Origin: Sediminibacterium soli
Lineage (GTDB): Bacteria > Bacteroidota > Bacteroidia > Chitinophagales > Chitinophagaceae
Reading direction: 5' to 3'
Length of the DNA: 64,000 nt
Assembly (NCBI RefSeq): GCF_009939225.1
Contig: NZ_JAACJR010000008.1
Coordinates: 1,051,107-1,115,106 of the forward strand
In this document: in pieces, positions 1 to 8,922 of the stretch
Numbering within the stretch: the first letter of the stretch is position 1
How the letters are laid out: every line of letters begins with the position of its first letter
The notes under the pieces: generated by a model
Told to the model about the DNA's origin: nothing
What the model saw: the letters and a program-made list of their open reading frames with translations, nothing else
The model's database searches: none
Translations under genes and position numbers: made by a program

Positions 1-6
1 GTTTGT

Positions 7-738
7 TTATAAACTCATCATTTCTTTGAATTTCACCGTCTGTCTCCGGCTCACTTCGATCTTCTCGCCGCCTTTCAGGTCAACCAGCAAACCGCCGTTG
101 AAATAGGGTTCAATCTTTTCGATCCAGCGGAGGTTGATGATGTGTTTTCGGTTGGCGCGGAAGAACATTCGGTCGTCCAGTCTTTCCTCGAGGGCGTTCA
201 GCGATTTCAGGATAAGGGGTTTATGTGTGCCGAAGAACACTTTTGCATAGTTACCCACGCTTTCGAATAAACGGATCTCGCCCAATTTCACAAACCAGCA
301 GCGCTCGCCGTCTTTTACAAATACCTGGTCCAGTTCTGTCAGCGGTCCGCGGTTTACGCCGTTAAGGCCCACATTCTCTTTGAAGATCTCGGCCTGCAGT
401 TTCTGGATGGCGTCGGCAAGGCGTTTGGGTTCGATGGGTTTAAGCAGGTAATCCAGCGCATTTACCTCGAATGCCTTGATTGCATATTCATCGTAGGCCG
501 TGGTAAAGATCACACGCGGCGCTTTTTCCACTTCCGCCAGCAGGTCAAAACCCGTTTTGCCGGGCATCTGTATATCGAGGAAGATCAGGTCGGGGTTGAG
601 CGACTCGATCTTTTCGATGCCGTCATCCACATTGGCCGCTTCTTCGATCACTTCTATGTCGGAATGGTCCTGCAGTAATTTCTTCAGTTCGTTACGCGCC
701 AGCCTTTCGTCGTCTATGATAATTGCTTTGATTGCCAT
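7..738 (-). CDS. LytTR-family response regulator
   Basis: This 243-residue protein is a DNA-binding response regulator of the LytR/AlgR type. Residues 1-120 form a receiver domain with the acidic pair near D9-D10, the phospho-acceptor D55 in LIFLDIQMPG and the conserved K near 101 (YLLKPIEP). Residues about 140-243 form a LytTR DNA-binding domain (FFRANRKHIINL, IEVSRRQ). It starts at an ATG and lies 29 bp downstream of the histidine kinase gene on the same strand, so the two are probably a cognate pair in one transcript. The regulated genes cannot be told from the sequence. Family assignment is secure; the signal is unknown. Confidence 0.93.
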   Translation of the reverse strand: MAIKAIIIDDERLARNELKKLLQDHSDIEVIEEAANVDDGIEKIESLNPDLIFLDIQMPGKTGFDLLAEVEKAPRVIFTTAYDEYAIKAFEVNALDYLLKPIEPKRLADAIQKLQAEIFKENVGLNGVNRGPLTELDQVFVKDGERCWFVKLGEIRLFESVGNYAKVFFGTHKPLILKSLNALEERLDDRMFFRANRKHIINLRWIEKIEPYFNGGLLVDLKGGEKIEVSRRQTVKFKEMMSL

Positions 739-767
739 ATCACGAATTTACAAATTGATTTGATTTA

Positions 768-1826
768 TTAAGAGTGTGCAAATTGTACGGGCATGATCAC
801 TTTGGCCTCCACCATATCATTGCTGGTATCGCGGATATCGAAGCTGGCCTTATCGCCAAACAGCAATTTGAGCCTGTTACGGGTGCTGGTAATGCCAAAC
901 CCGTCTTCCTTACTGCCTGCATTGCCGTTCAGGCTGCCGCTGTTCAGTACGATCAGTTCGTGGTGGTTATTGGTATAGTCCGAAATCACTTTTATCTGCC
1001 CGCCGTCTTTCTGCTTGCTGATGCCGTGTTTGATCGCGTTCTCCACCAGCGTCTGCAGCATCATCGGCGGAACGGGCTGGTCCAGCGTGTCTTCATCGAT
1101 ATCGTATTCCACCCGCAGCCTGTCTTCAAAACGGATATGCTCCAGGGCCAGGTAATCTTTTACAATATTCAGTTCTTTTTCAAACGGCACCGTCTCCTGT
1201 TTTTCCGTCTGCATGCTGCTGCGCAGGATATTGCTCAGTTCCGTGATGGCCTTACGCGCTCTCTCGGGGTTCTCGTCTACCAGCGCCCGGATGCTGTTCA
1301 GCGCATTAAAAATAAAATGGGGGTTGATATGCGATTTGATGGTTTTGAGCTCCAGCTCTTTTACCAGGCTTTCCAGGCGCACTTTCTGGATCACGTTCGT
1401 AGTGCCCAGTTCAACATAATGCCAGATATAATAGATAGACAGCCACACAAGTATCAGCGGGGAATCGAGGATCAGGTTGGCAAGGAATCTTTTCTCCACC
1501 GATGCCTTGTTGCGCGGGTCAAACATCTGCAGCCATTCCACGATGGCGCTGTTGGTGAGGTTGAACAGGATCAGCACCCCGATCACGATGGCCGTGAGCT
1601 TGTTCCATTTCTGTTTGCTTACCGGCGGACGCAGCTCCAGTTTGAGGATCAGTTCGCGCAGAAGATGGGTGTAGAAAAGTCCGAGAAGAATGGTGATGGA
1701 GATCCGGGGGAAGACAACATCGTTGTTCTTGTTCTCGAAAACAAAAGCAAAGAACAGCATGGTCAGACCGTACAACAACCAGCCCCCAAGCTGGCACCAC
1801 CAGTATAATGAAGATTTACTTCTCAT
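768..1826 (-). CDS. LytS-like sensor histidine kinase (His_kinase/HATPase)
   Basis: This is a 352-residue membrane histidine kinase. Four hydrophobic segments fill roughly residues 10-140. They are followed by a short coiled stretch and a His_kinase domain (PF06580 type) with the phospho-acceptor H170 in INPHFIFNALNSIR. The ATPase domain has its N-box at TLVENAIKHG (N263) and a G-box at DGFGITSTRNRL. I chose the ATG at 1826 because the frame upstream offers only a GTG at 1856 with no better context. It lies just upstream of the LytTR regulator and should phosphorylate it. There is no extracellular sensor domain of any size, so the stimulus is probably sensed in or at the membrane. Confidence 0.92.
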   Translation of the reverse strand: MRSKSSLYWWCQLGGWLLYGLTMLFFAFVFENKNNDVVFPRISITILLGLFYTHLLRELILKLELRPPVSKQKWNKLTAIVIGVLILFNLTNSAIVEWLQMFDPRNKASVEKRFLANLILDSPLILVWLSIYYIWHYVELGTTNVIQKVRLESLVKELELKTIKSHINPHFIFNALNSIRALVDENPERARKAITELSNILRSSMQTEKQETVPFEKELNIVKDYLALEHIRFEDRLRVEYDIDEDTLDQPVPPMMLQTLVENAIKHGISKQKDGGQIKVISDYTNNHHELIVLNSGSLNGNAGSKEDGFGITSTRNRLKLLFGDKASFDIRDTSNDMVEAKVIMPVQFAHS

Positions 1827-2010
1827 GTTGAGCACAAATATATACGCAAAGAACACGGGGCAAAGTCTTAATTATGATTAATGGCAAAATCCGCCTCTGT
1901 CTGGCACAATACGGTGTTTCAGGGGCCGAAAAATCTATGAAAACCTTCGTAATTAATTCACGGACGGCAAACAAATCAGGGTGAAAGCTGTTAACTAAGG
2001 GCTAATCCTT

Positions 2011-2018
2011 TAATTTTA
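2011..2018 (+). promoter_or_regulatory. possible -7 element for dxs
   Basis: The octamer taatttta matches 7 of 8 positions of the Bacteroidota -7 consensus TAnnTTTG and ends 19 bp before the dxs ATG. No clear -33 TTG is seen. Weak call. Confidence 0.3.
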
Positions 2019-2037
2019 CAAACAAATCCGGCCCCGA

Positions 2038-3969
2038 ATGCAGATTACGCCTGGCACCCTTTTACAACAGATTGATTCTCCGGAAGATCTGAAAAAAATC
2101 AGCCGCGAACAACTTCACCAGGTATGCGATGAGCTTCGCCAGTATATTGTGGATGTTGTAAGCGTTCATGGCGGTCATTTTGCTGCCAGTCTGGGTGTGG
2201 TGGAACTTTCTGTGGCGCTTCATTACGTGTACCATACACCTTACGATCAGCTTGTATGGGATGTGGGGCACCAGGCTTACGGTCATAAGATACTGACAGG
2301 CCGCCGCGACAATTTTATCTCCAACCGCAAGTACAGGGGTCTGAGCGGGTTTCCGAAAAGAAGCGAAAGCGAATACGATACATTTGGCGTAGGCCATTCA
2401 TCAACCTCCATATCCGCTGCACTGGGTATGGCGATGGCGGCCAAATACAAGGGCGAACAGCGCAAATCGATCGCAGTGATCGGCGATGGTTCCATGACGG
2501 CGGGTATGGCTTTTGAGGCGATGAACCATGCCGGTGTTGCCGACAGCGATGTACTGATCATACTGAACGATAACTGTATGAGCATCGATCCCAATGTGGG
2601 TGCGCTGAAGGAATACCTGACCGATATCAGCACCTCGCCAACCTATAACAAGTTCCGCGATGAAGTATGGAACCTGATGGGCAAACTGCCCGTAGGCAAA
2701 AAATTCACCCGCACCATGGCAAGCAAAATGGAGGCGAGCCTGAAAGGTATGGTGAACAAAAGCAGCAACCTGTTTGAATCACTCAAGATCCGTTATTTCG
2801 GCCCTATCGACGGGCACAATATCACCAAGCTGGTGGATACGCTGAAAGACCTGAAAGAGATTCCCGGCCCCAAACTGCTGCATATTGTAACGGTGAAGGG
2901 AAAGGGCTATTCGCTGGCCGAAAAAGACCAGACCAAGTGGCATGCCCCGGGTCTTTTTGATAAAGTAACCGGCGAGATCTTTAAAAAGAAAACAGACACC
3001 CCCCAACCGCCCAAGTACCAGGATGTATTTGGCCATACCATCATTGAACTGGCGGAGAAAAACGAAAAGATATTCGGCATCACACCCGCCATGCCCAGCG
3101 GCTCCTCGCTCAAGTTCATGATGGATAAAATGCCCGACCGCGCTTTTGACGTGGGCATCTGCGAGCAGCATGCCGTTACCGTAAGCGCCGGTATGGCCAC
3201 ACAGGGTTTGCGTGTGTTCTGCAATATCTATTCTTCGTTCATGCAAAGGGCGTATGACCAGGTAGTGCACGATGTGGCCATACAGAAATTGCCCGTGGTT
3301 TTCTGTCTCGACAGGGCCGGCCTGGTGGGAGAAGACGGTCCTACACACCATGGCTGCTACGATATAGCGTATATGCGCTGCATTCCCAATCTCATTATCA
3401 GCGCGCCGATGAACGAACAGGAGCTGCGCAACCTGATGTATACGGCGCAGCTGGAGAGCAACCAGTATCCCTTTGTCATCCGCTACCCCCGCGGAGAAGG
3501 TGTGATGCCTGACTGGAAAACACCGTTTGAAGAACTGCAGGTGGGTAAGGGACGAAAACTGAAAGACGGTAAAGAGATCGCGATATTGAGTATCGGTCAC
3601 CCCGGCAATTTTGCGCAGGCGGCCATCCGTGAACTGAGAACCGAAGGCATCGATCCCGCTCATTACGATCTGCGTTTTGTAAAACCGCTTGATGAAGCCC
3701 TGCTGCACGAAGCATTTGGCAAATACGACAGGATACTGACGGTTGAAGACGGCACGGTTGTAGGCGGCTTTGGCAGCGCCGTGCTGGAATTCATGAGCCG
3801 GCATGGATATAAGGCAGATGTACGTATACTGGGTATCCCCGACAGACTGGTGGAACACGGTACGCCAAAAGAACTGCACCGCGAATGTGCCTATGATGCA
3901 CAGGGTATTGCAGATGCGGTACGCGAAATGATGAAAGACCTTGTTACAACACAGCTGATCGCCGGCTAA
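2038..3969 (+). CDS. dxs: 1-deoxy-D-xylulose-5-phosphate synthase
   Basis: This 643-residue enzyme condenses pyruvate and glyceraldehyde 3-phosphate, using thiamine diphosphate, in the first step of the MEP isoprenoid pathway in the cytoplasm. The N-terminal domain carries HQAYGHK and the ThDP/Mg motif GDGSMTAGMAFEAMNHAG. The middle transketolase-like pyrimidine domain has the DVGICEQHAVTVSAGMA glutamate, and the C-terminal domain has FVKPLDEALL. The length is normal for the family. The gene is divergent from the kinase gene and stands alone. It ends 136 bp before convergent scpA, in a region with family B words. Confidence 0.97.
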   Translation: MQITPGTLLQQIDSPEDLKKISREQLHQVCDELRQYIVDVVSVHGGHFAASLGVVELSVALHYVYHTPYDQLVWDVGHQAYGHKILTGRRDNFISNRKYRGLSGFPKRSESEYDTFGVGHSSTSISAALGMAMAAKYKGEQRKSIAVIGDGSMTAGMAFEAMNHAGVADSDVLIILNDNCMSIDPNVGALKEYLTDISTSPTYNKFRDEVWNLMGKLPVGKKFTRTMASKMEASLKGMVNKSSNLFESLKIRYFGPIDGHNITKLVDTLKDLKEIPGPKLLHIVTVKGKGYSLAEKDQTKWHAPGLFDKVTGEIFKKKTDTPQPPKYQDVFGHTIIELAEKNEKIFGITPAMPSGSSLKFMMDKMPDRAFDVGICEQHAVTVSAGMATQGLRVFCNIYSSFMQRAYDQVVHDVAIQKLPVVFCLDRAGLVGEDGPTHHGCYDIAYMRCIPNLIISAPMNEQELRNLMYTAQLESNQYPFVIRYPRGEGVMPDWKTPFEELQVGKGRKLKDGKEIAILSIGHPGNFAQAAIRELRTEGIDPAHYDLRFVKPLDEALLHEAFGKYDRILTVEDGTVVGGFGSAVLEFMSRHGYKADVRILGIPDRLVEHGTPKELHRECAYDAQGIADAVREMMKDLVTTQLIAG

Positions 3970-4053
3970 TGGTGGCCGCCGCTGCTACACCGAAAACAGC
4001 CTGAGCCTGGTATGGGTCATTATTGGTGAACCGTTAGGTCCTTCCAAAGAAAA

Positions 4054-4095
4054 AAATCCGCCAATCCGGAATCCATCAATCCGCTAATCCATAAA
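4054..4095. repeat. family B intergenic word repeat, copy 1
   Basis: The words aatccgccaatccgg, aatccatcaatccg and ctaatccataaa form a degenerate tandem of a roughly 9-11 bp unit (core aatccgc or aatccat) in the gap between convergent dxs and scpA. The same words recur at 4993-5070. Confidence 0.6.
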
Positions 4096-4105
4096 AACGC
4101 GGTTT

Positions 4106-4936
4106 CTACTTGTCTTCCGGATTCATGGGGTTCTCTGCAGCGCCGTTTTCATCATCGGGACTGATGCCTTCCGACTGCAGGTCTTCCTCCCGGTTCTCGT
4201 TCCATTCCACAATGAAATTGTTCATCCCCTGCCCCACCATCAGCTTCATGTATTTCTGCTGCGCAAGTTCAAGGATAGAGAGGAACAGGAATATGGCATG
4301 GATGCGGTCCTCGCATATTTCAAAGACTTTTTCAAATGCAACCGTTTTTTCCTTACTCACAAAATCGAGCATATAGTCACGGCTGCCTTCCATGGTGTAG
4401 TTGTAGCGCACCACGGTGTGAACCGGTTTGTTCTGGCGGTCCTGCACCCGTAACATCACTTTTTCAAACGCTTTCATCAGTTTGAAAAGCGTGATATTCT
4501 GTATCTCCGTTCCTTCGGATGATTCTTCGCCGATGGATGCGATCTCTTTCTGCAGGTTACCCCTTTTCACCATCAGCATACGCATGGCTTCCATTTCAGC
4601 CATTTGCACGGCGGCTTCCTTGAAGCGTTTGTATTCCAGAATCTTGTCGACCAGTTCCTGGCGGGGATCGATCTCGTTGCCCTGTGCATCCAGTTCTTTT
4701 CTTGGCAGCAGCAATCTCGCTTTGATGCGCATAAGGGTGGACACGAACAGGATAAACTCGCTGCTGAGTTCAATATTCAGTTTTTCGCCCTGGTGGATGA
4801 ATTCGAGAAAGTCATTGATGATCTTGGTGATGGGAATATTATAGATATCCAGTTCATCGCGTTCGATAAAGAACAAGAGCAGGTCAAAAGGACCTTCAAA
4901 CTGATCCAGTTTGATCTGGTAACTCACATTATTCAC
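4106..4936 (-). CDS. scpA: segregation and condensation protein A
   Basis: This 276-residue protein is the kleisin subunit of the bacterial SMC-ScpAB condensin complex that compacts and segregates chromosomes. The start YQIKLDQFEGPFDLLLFFIERDE is the conserved ScpA N-terminus that contacts the SMC neck. The middle (MRIKARLLLPRKE) and the C-terminal winged-helix region (FLSILELAQQKYMKLMVGQ) also fit. The C-terminal tail of about 25 residues is acidic and probably disordered. No ATG is available near the N-terminus. Translation probably begins at the GTG at 4936 or at the in-frame GTG three codons later. Neither scpB nor smc is in the window. Confidence 0.92.
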   Translation of the reverse strand: MNNVSYQIKLDQFEGPFDLLLFFIERDELDIYNIPITKIINDFLEFIHQGEKLNIELSSEFILFVSTLMRIKARLLLPRKELDAQGNEIDPRQELVDKILEYKRFKEAAVQMAEMEAMRMLMVKRGNLQKEIASIGEESSEGTEIQNITLFKLMKAFEKVMLRVQDRQNKPVHTVVRYNYTMEGSRDYMLDFVSKEKTVAFEKVFEICEDRIHAIFLFLSILELAQQKYMKLMVGQGMNNFIVEWNENREEDLQSEGISPDDENGAAENPMNPEDK

Positions 4937-4992
4937 GGGCCTATGCTTTGCTGCAAAGAAAGCCGAAACAGCCGAAAAAGCAACAGGGACCC

Positions 4993-5070
4993 GGATTTAG
5001 TTATCCACGAATCAGCGGATTCAAGATTGTAATCCATAAATCCAGAATCCGCTAATCCGTCATCCGCAAA
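4993..5070. repeat. family B intergenic word repeat, copy 2, with inverted arms
   Basis: The gap upstream of scpA holds words such as gaatcagcggattc, gtaatccataaatcc and gaatccgctaatccg. The 9-mer agcggattc (5014-5022) is mirrored by gaatccgct (5045-5053), so the tandem words face each other across a short spacer. They share the cores of copy 1 at 4054-4095. Confidence 0.6.
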
Positions 5071-5077
5071 TTGCTTT

Positions 5078-5512
5078 CTATTTCTTCAGCTCATCCCTGA
5101 TCTCCATGAGCAGTTTTTCGGTTGCGGTGGGCGCAGGCGGGGCGGCCGGGGCCTGCTCTTCCTTGCGGCGGAGGCGGTTGATGGCTTTGATGACCATGAA
5201 CACGGCAAATGCCACTATGATAAAATCGATCAGATTGGTGATAAAACTGCCATACTTTACAGACACTTCGGCTACGGCCGGGTTAACGACTTTGCCGGCG
5301 GCATCTTTCACTTCCGGAATGCCCGGCTTCAGTACCCAGCTCTTGTTGTTGAAATCAACACCGCCTGTTAACATACCCGCCAGCGGCATGATCATGCCCT
5401 CCACAAAGGCGGATACCACTTTACCAAAAGCAGCACCCATTACAAAAGCAACCGCAGTGTCTACCAGGTTTCCCCTGACTGCAAACTCCTTGAATTCTTT
5501 AAGCATTGCCAT
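5078..5512 (-). CDS. mscL: large-conductance mechanosensitive channel
   Basis: This 144-residue inner-membrane channel opens under membrane tension to release solutes during hypo-osmotic shock. The N-terminal amphipathic segment [21 protein letters not shown] is the family signature, followed by TM1 ([19 protein letters not shown]). TM2 ([22 protein letters not shown]) and a charged, proline-containing C-terminal helix complete it. The periplasmic loop is a little long, as is common in Bacteroidota. Translation starts at the ATG at 5512 or at the one two codons downstream. It appears to be monocistronic. Confidence 0.96.
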   Translation of the reverse strand: MAMLKEFKEFAVRGNLVDTAVAFVMGAAFGKVVSAFVEGMIMPLAGMLTGGVDFNNKSWVLKPGIPEVKDAAGKVVNPAVAEVSVKYGSFITNLIDFIIVAFAVFMVIKAINRLRRKEEQAPAAPPAPTATEKLLMEIRDELKK

Positions 5513-5561
5513 AGGATCAGTTTTAGTGAATGAAAAATTACTATTTTCTGATGGCTTCCCC

Positions 5562-6308
5562 TTATTTTTTTAGACCCGGGTAATGCATACTGAGTTTCTT
5601 AAGGGTTTCGAGCAGGGCTTTTGCCACCACAAATTCCTTATACCAGTTCTGGTCGGCAGGCACAATATGCCAGGGCACTTTGTTGCAGTGCCTGAAACAA
5701 TCTTCGTACATCTTCAGGTACAGATCCCTCAGTTTGGCCTCTTTAAAATCGTTCTCGTTGTATTTCCACTGTTTACGCGGATCGCTCATTCTCTCCCGTA
5801 AACGCGCCTGTTGCTCCTCGGCAGACACATGCAGGTAAAATTTCAGTATATGCGTATCGTTGTGTTCGGTGAGCAGGCGTTCAAAATCGTTGATGGCCTG
5901 CATCCGTTTGTGTGCATGACTGTCATCCACCCATTTGTGCACCCGTGTTACCAGTATGTCTTCGTAATGCGACCGGTTGAACAGCTGTATCATTCCTTTT
6001 GCCGGAACGTTTTTATGGATACGCCAGAGAAAATCGTGCGACAGTTCCTCTTTTGTCGGCTCCTTGAAAGAACTCACCGTTACACCCTGCGGGTTCATTT
6101 TGCCGAATACATTGCGGATCAGCCCGTCCTTGCCGCTGGCATCCATTCCCTGCAGCACCACCAGTATGGAATGCTTGGATTCCGCATACAAAAGGTTCTG
6201 CAGTTCATCGAGCTCACTGATCATCTGCACCAGCCTGGCTTTTGTTTTTTCTTTGTTGAAGGATTTTGGTGCGCGCGTACTGATGCCGGCCAACTTCTGT
6301 TCTGCCAC
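5562..6308 (-). CDS. polyphosphate kinase 2 family protein (PPK2)
   Basis: This 248-residue protein transfers phosphate between polyphosphate and nucleotides. It shows the P-loop GMDASGKDG (about 54-62), the Walker B-like [14 protein letters not shown] and the lid motif [16 protein letters not shown], in the order expected for PPK2. The sequence does not decide between class I, II and III, so AMP or ADP as acceptor is open. No ATG is available near the conserved start, and the GTG at 6308 is used. It is divergent from the EamA transporter, with 68 bp between them. Confidence 0.9.
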   Translation of the reverse strand: MAEQKLAGISTRAPKSFNKEKTKARLVQMISELDELQNLLYAESKHSILVVLQGMDASGKDGLIRNVFGKMNPQGVTVSSFKEPTKEELSHDFLWRIHKNVPAKGMIQLFNRSHYEDILVTRVHKWVDDSHAHKRMQAINDFERLLTEHNDTHILKFYLHVSAEEQQARLRERMSDPRKQWKYNENDFKEAKLRDLYLKMYEDCFRHCNKVPWHIVPADQNWYKEFVVAKALLETLKKLSMHYPGLKK

Positions 6309-6376
6309 TGGTATAAGTTTCCTTAAAATTATTCTTTTACAATCGTAAAAGCAGCAACTTTGGTCAAATTAATTAC

Positions 6377-7243
6377 TTGAAAGGAAGACTTTTTAACTGG
6401 CTGATATTTGTAATCCTGTCCATTGTATGGGGCAGTTCTTTTGTTTTGATGAAAGAGGGAATGGTGCGACTGAGTCCTTACCAGGTGGCCTCCCTGCGTA
6501 TCTTAAGTGCCGGCGCGGTGCTGGTTCCTTTTGCCTGGAAAGCGATAAAAGCCATCCCGAAGAACAAGGTGGTGCTTGTTTTACTGTCAGGCCTGCTTGG
6601 CAATTTCTTCCCCGCTTACCTGTTCTGCATTGCAGAAACCAAACTGGACAGCGCGCTGGCCGGCATCCTGAATGCACTCACGCCTTTTTTTGTGATACTG
6701 ATCGGCATGGGATTCTTTCAGCTGAAAGCCGGGGCGATCAAGATACTGGGCGTGATCATTGGTTTTATCGGGCTTTGCCTGCTGATGCTGGCTTCGGGTA
6801 ACCTGAGTTTTCAGAATGCATCGTATTCGCTGTATATACTGCTGGCAACGGCGTTCTATGGGTTGAACGTAAACATGGTAGGCAGGCATTTACAGGGAAT
6901 CGGCTCCCTGCATATTGCCTCACTGGCTTTTGTGTTTCTTGTGATACCCTGTATCGTCATCCTGTCGTTCACAGGCTATTTTTCACTGCCTTTTACAGAA
7001 AGGGCCGTGCTGCTGTCAACCCTCGCTTCCTGCGTATTGGGTGTGATGGGCACAGCCATCGCATCCATCCTGTTCTATATGCTGATCAAACGGGCCGGAA
7101 ATCTTTTTGCCTCCATGGTCACGTACGGCATTCCTTTTATCGCGGTTATGTGGGGCGTATGGTATGGCGAGCACATCAGCCTGTTGCAGGTGGGATGCCT
7201 GGGAATTATACTGATCGGTGTTTACCTCGTAAACAGAAAATAA
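6377..7243 (+). CDS. EamA/DMT-family transporter
   Basis: This 288-residue integral membrane protein has about ten hydrophobic segments in two EamA repeats. The first opens with LSIVWGSSFVLMKEG and the second covers about residues 145-285 (SILFYMLIKRAGNLFASMV, IPFIAVMWGVWYGEHIS). Members of the drug/metabolite superfamily export small metabolites or amino acids; the substrate here cannot be read from the sequence. The best start is a TTG at 6377, since no in-frame ATG precedes the first membrane segment. It ends at a strong bidirectional hairpin shared with convergent frr. Confidence 0.9.
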   Translation: MKGRLFNWLIFVILSIVWGSSFVLMKEGMVRLSPYQVASLRILSAGAVLVPFAWKAIKAIPKNKVVLVLLSGLLGNFFPAYLFCIAETKLDSALAGILNALTPFFVILIGMGFFQLKAGAIKILGVIIGFIGLCLLMLASGNLSFQNASYSLYILLATAFYGLNVNMVGRHLQGIGSLHIASLAFVFLVIPCIVILSFTGYFSLPFTERAVLLSTLASCVLGVMGTAIASILFYMLIKRAGNLFASMVTYGIPFIAVMWGVWYGEHISLLQVGCLGIILIGVYLVNRK

Positions 7244-7257
7244 AACAACGGGATATA

Positions 7258-7301
7258 CCAAATACAAAACGCTGCAGATGTCTGCAGCGTTTTGTATTTG
7301 G
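7258..7301. terminator. bidirectional terminator hairpin between the EamA gene and frr
   Basis: Two perfectly complementary 21-nt arms (7258-7278 and 7281-7301; core aaaacgctgcaga) are separated by only two bases. A run of eight T follows shortly on the + strand (7311-7318). The hairpin sits between two convergent genes and probably terminates both. Confidence 0.88.
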
Positions 7302-7317
7302 CACTCGGTATTTTTTT

Positions 7318-7881
7318 TCAGACCGACATCATTTCTTTTTCCTTGGCAGCAAGGTGTTTGTCCACCAGTACGATGTACCTGTCTGTGATGGTCTGAACCG
7401 AGCTTTCGCCGTCTTTGGCGGCGTCTTCGCTAAGACCGTCTTTCTGCAATTTCTTTACCTGCTCGATGGCATCGCGGCGGATATTCCGGATGGCCACTTT
7501 GGATTGTTCGCCTTCGCCGCTGGCTCTTTTGAACAGCTCTTTTCTTCTTTCTTCTGTCAGGGGCGGCATGAACAAACGGATCTGGTTACCGTCGTTCTGG
7601 GGAGTGATGCCGATATTGGCCTGCATGATCGACCGTTCGATCTGTGCAAGCATATTTTTTTCCCAGGGCTGTATGCTGATGGTGCGGACGTCCAGCACGG
7701 TTACATTCGCCACCTGGGCAATCGGGGTGGGGGCACCATAGTACTCTACCGTAATGCCATCCAGCATGGCCGGACTGGCTTTACCCGCCCGGATCTTTAC
7801 CAGTTCTGCCTCGAGGTGCGCAATGGCTTTGCGCATACTGTCTTCCGCGTCTTCTACGATCAATTGTAATTCTTCCGACAT
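7318..7881 (-). CDS. frr: ribosome recycling factor
   Basis: This 187-residue factor splits post-termination ribosomes together with EF-G. It shows MRKAIAHLEAELVKIRAGKASPAMLDGI, the PWEKNMLAQIERSIM stretch and the RKELFKRASGEGEQSKVAIRNIRRD helix of RRF. The start is the ATG at 7881 (MSEELQL). The frame runs on upstream, but those codons come from family C repeat words and do not resemble RRF. The length matches the family. It is monocistronic and is followed by the shared hairpin. Confidence 0.97.
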   Translation of the reverse strand: MSEELQLIVEDAEDSMRKAIAHLEAELVKIRAGKASPAMLDGITVEYYGAPTPIAQVANVTVLDVRTISIQPWEKNMLAQIERSIMQANIGITPQNDGNQIRLFMPPLTEERRKELFKRASGEGEQSKVAIRNIRRDAIEQVKKLQKDGLSEDAAKDGESSVQTITDRYIVLVDKHLAAKEKEMMSV

Positions 7882-7928
7882 ATGATTACTTTTCTGTATT
7901 GGAGCGAAAATAGGAAATAGTCGGGAGT

Positions 7929-8030
7929 GACGGCAGGGGGATTTTGGAATTCGGGGATGGGGAAATGCTGGCATGGCCGTTCCCGGTTCCAAAATTTCGC
8001 AATCCCAATTCCCCAATTGTCCCCCACTCC
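7929..8030. repeat. family C intergenic word repeat, copy 1, mirrored
   Basis: G-rich words on the left (ggggattttggaattcgggg) and C-rich words on the right (ttccaaaatttcgcaatccc, caattccccaattgtccccc) form an imperfect inverted repeat. The arms attttggaa (7941-7949) and ttccaaaat (7987-7995) are exact. The words recur at 28944-29033. It fills most of the frr-transketolase divergent gap. Confidence 0.6.
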
Positions 8031-8031
8031 T

Positions 8032-8039
8032 TATCTTCG
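8032..8039 (+). promoter_or_regulatory. -7-like element for the transketolase subunit
   Basis: The octamer tatcttcg differs from TAnnTTTG at one position and lies 17 bp before the ATG at 8057. The same TTCG variant is seen upstream of ileS. Confidence 0.4.
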
Positions 8040-8056
8040 CGGCACAATCATTGACT

Positions 8057-8899
8057 ATGGCAAGCGTTCAGGAACTACAAGGCATCGCCTCCCAGGTAAG
8101 AAGGGATATCGTAAGAATGGTACATGCTGTACAGAGCGGGCATCCCGGTGGCTCCCTGGGCTGCGCGGATTATTTTACCGCGCTGTTCTTCCATACCATG
8201 AAACACGATACTGATTTTTCAATGGATGGAAAAGGTGAAGACCTGTTCTTCCTGTCGAACGGCCATATTTCGCCGGTTTATTACTCGGCGCTGGCGCGCT
8301 CGGGTTATTTTGAAGTGAAGGAACTCGCTTCTTTCCGCAAGATCAATTCGCGTTTGCAGGGCCATCCCACCACCCACGAGCACCTGCCGGGAATACGCAT
8401 CGCAAGCGGATCGCTGGGCCAGGGAATGAGCGTTGCCATCGGCGCCGCACTCAGCAAAAAATTAAACAACGACAACCACCTGGTTTTTTCCCTGCACGGA
8501 GACGGTGAACTGGACGAGGGCCAGAACTGGGAAGCCATCATGTTTGCGGCACACCATAAAGTCGATAACCTGATTGCCACCGTTGATGTAAACGGCCAGC
8601 AGATCGACGGACCTACCAAAAAAGTAATGGGCCTCGACAGTCTGCGCGAGAAATTTGAAGCGTTTCACTGGACCGTGATCGAAATGGACGGAAACGATAT
8701 GGACGATGTGGTGAAAACATTCGACAAGGCCAAATCGCTCAGCGGCCAGGGCAAACCCATTTGCATACTGATGAAGACCGAAATGGGCAAAGGCGTTGAC
8801 TTTATGGAAGGAAGCCACGAATGGCATGGCATTGCACCCAATGATGAGCAGCTGGCCAAAGCACTGATCCAGCTGCCTGAAACACTGGGAGATTATTAA
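8057..8899 (+). CDS. transketolase, N-terminal subunit
   Basis: This 280-residue protein corresponds to the ThDP/Mg-binding half of transketolase. It carries HPGGSLGCADYFTALFFHTM, LSNGHISPVYYSAL, GSLGQGMSVAIGAALSKK and the ThDP motif LHGDGELDEGQNWEAIMFAAHHK. It ends where single-chain transketolases continue into the pyrimidine domain. Split transketolases need a C-terminal partner, usually encoded next door, but the next gene here is a convergent permease. The start is the ATG at 8057; the upstream in-frame codons derive from repeat words. Its role would be in the non-oxidative pentose phosphate pathway, provided the partner is encoded elsewhere. Confidence 0.93.
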   Translation: MASVQELQGIASQVRRDIVRMVHAVQSGHPGGSLGCADYFTALFFHTMKHDTDFSMDGKGEDLFFLSNGHISPVYYSALARSGYFEVKELASFRKINSRLQGHPTTHEHLPGIRIASGSLGQGMSVAIGAALSKKLNNDNHLVFSLHGDGELDEGQNWEAIMFAAHHKVDNLIATVDVNGQQIDGPTKKVMGLDSLREKFEAFHWTVIEMDGNDMDDVVKTFDKAKSLSGQGKPICILMKTEMGKGVDFMEGSHEWHGIAPNDEQLAKALIQLPETLGDY

Positions 8900-8922
8900 G
8901 ACCTTGTATCCTGATCAGTTCC

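Noticed and set aside
774..1808. Long open frame on the + strand opposite the histidine kinase gene
   Set aside because: It lies wholly antisense to a gene with clear kinase motifs, and its translation shows no domain. Similar antisense frames opposite dxs, ileS, iscS, kdgK and murF/alr were rejected for the same reason.
7882..8016. N-terminal extension of ribosome recycling factor
   Set aside because: The extra 45 codons come from family C repeat words, do not resemble RRF and overlap the promoter side of the divergent transketolase gene.
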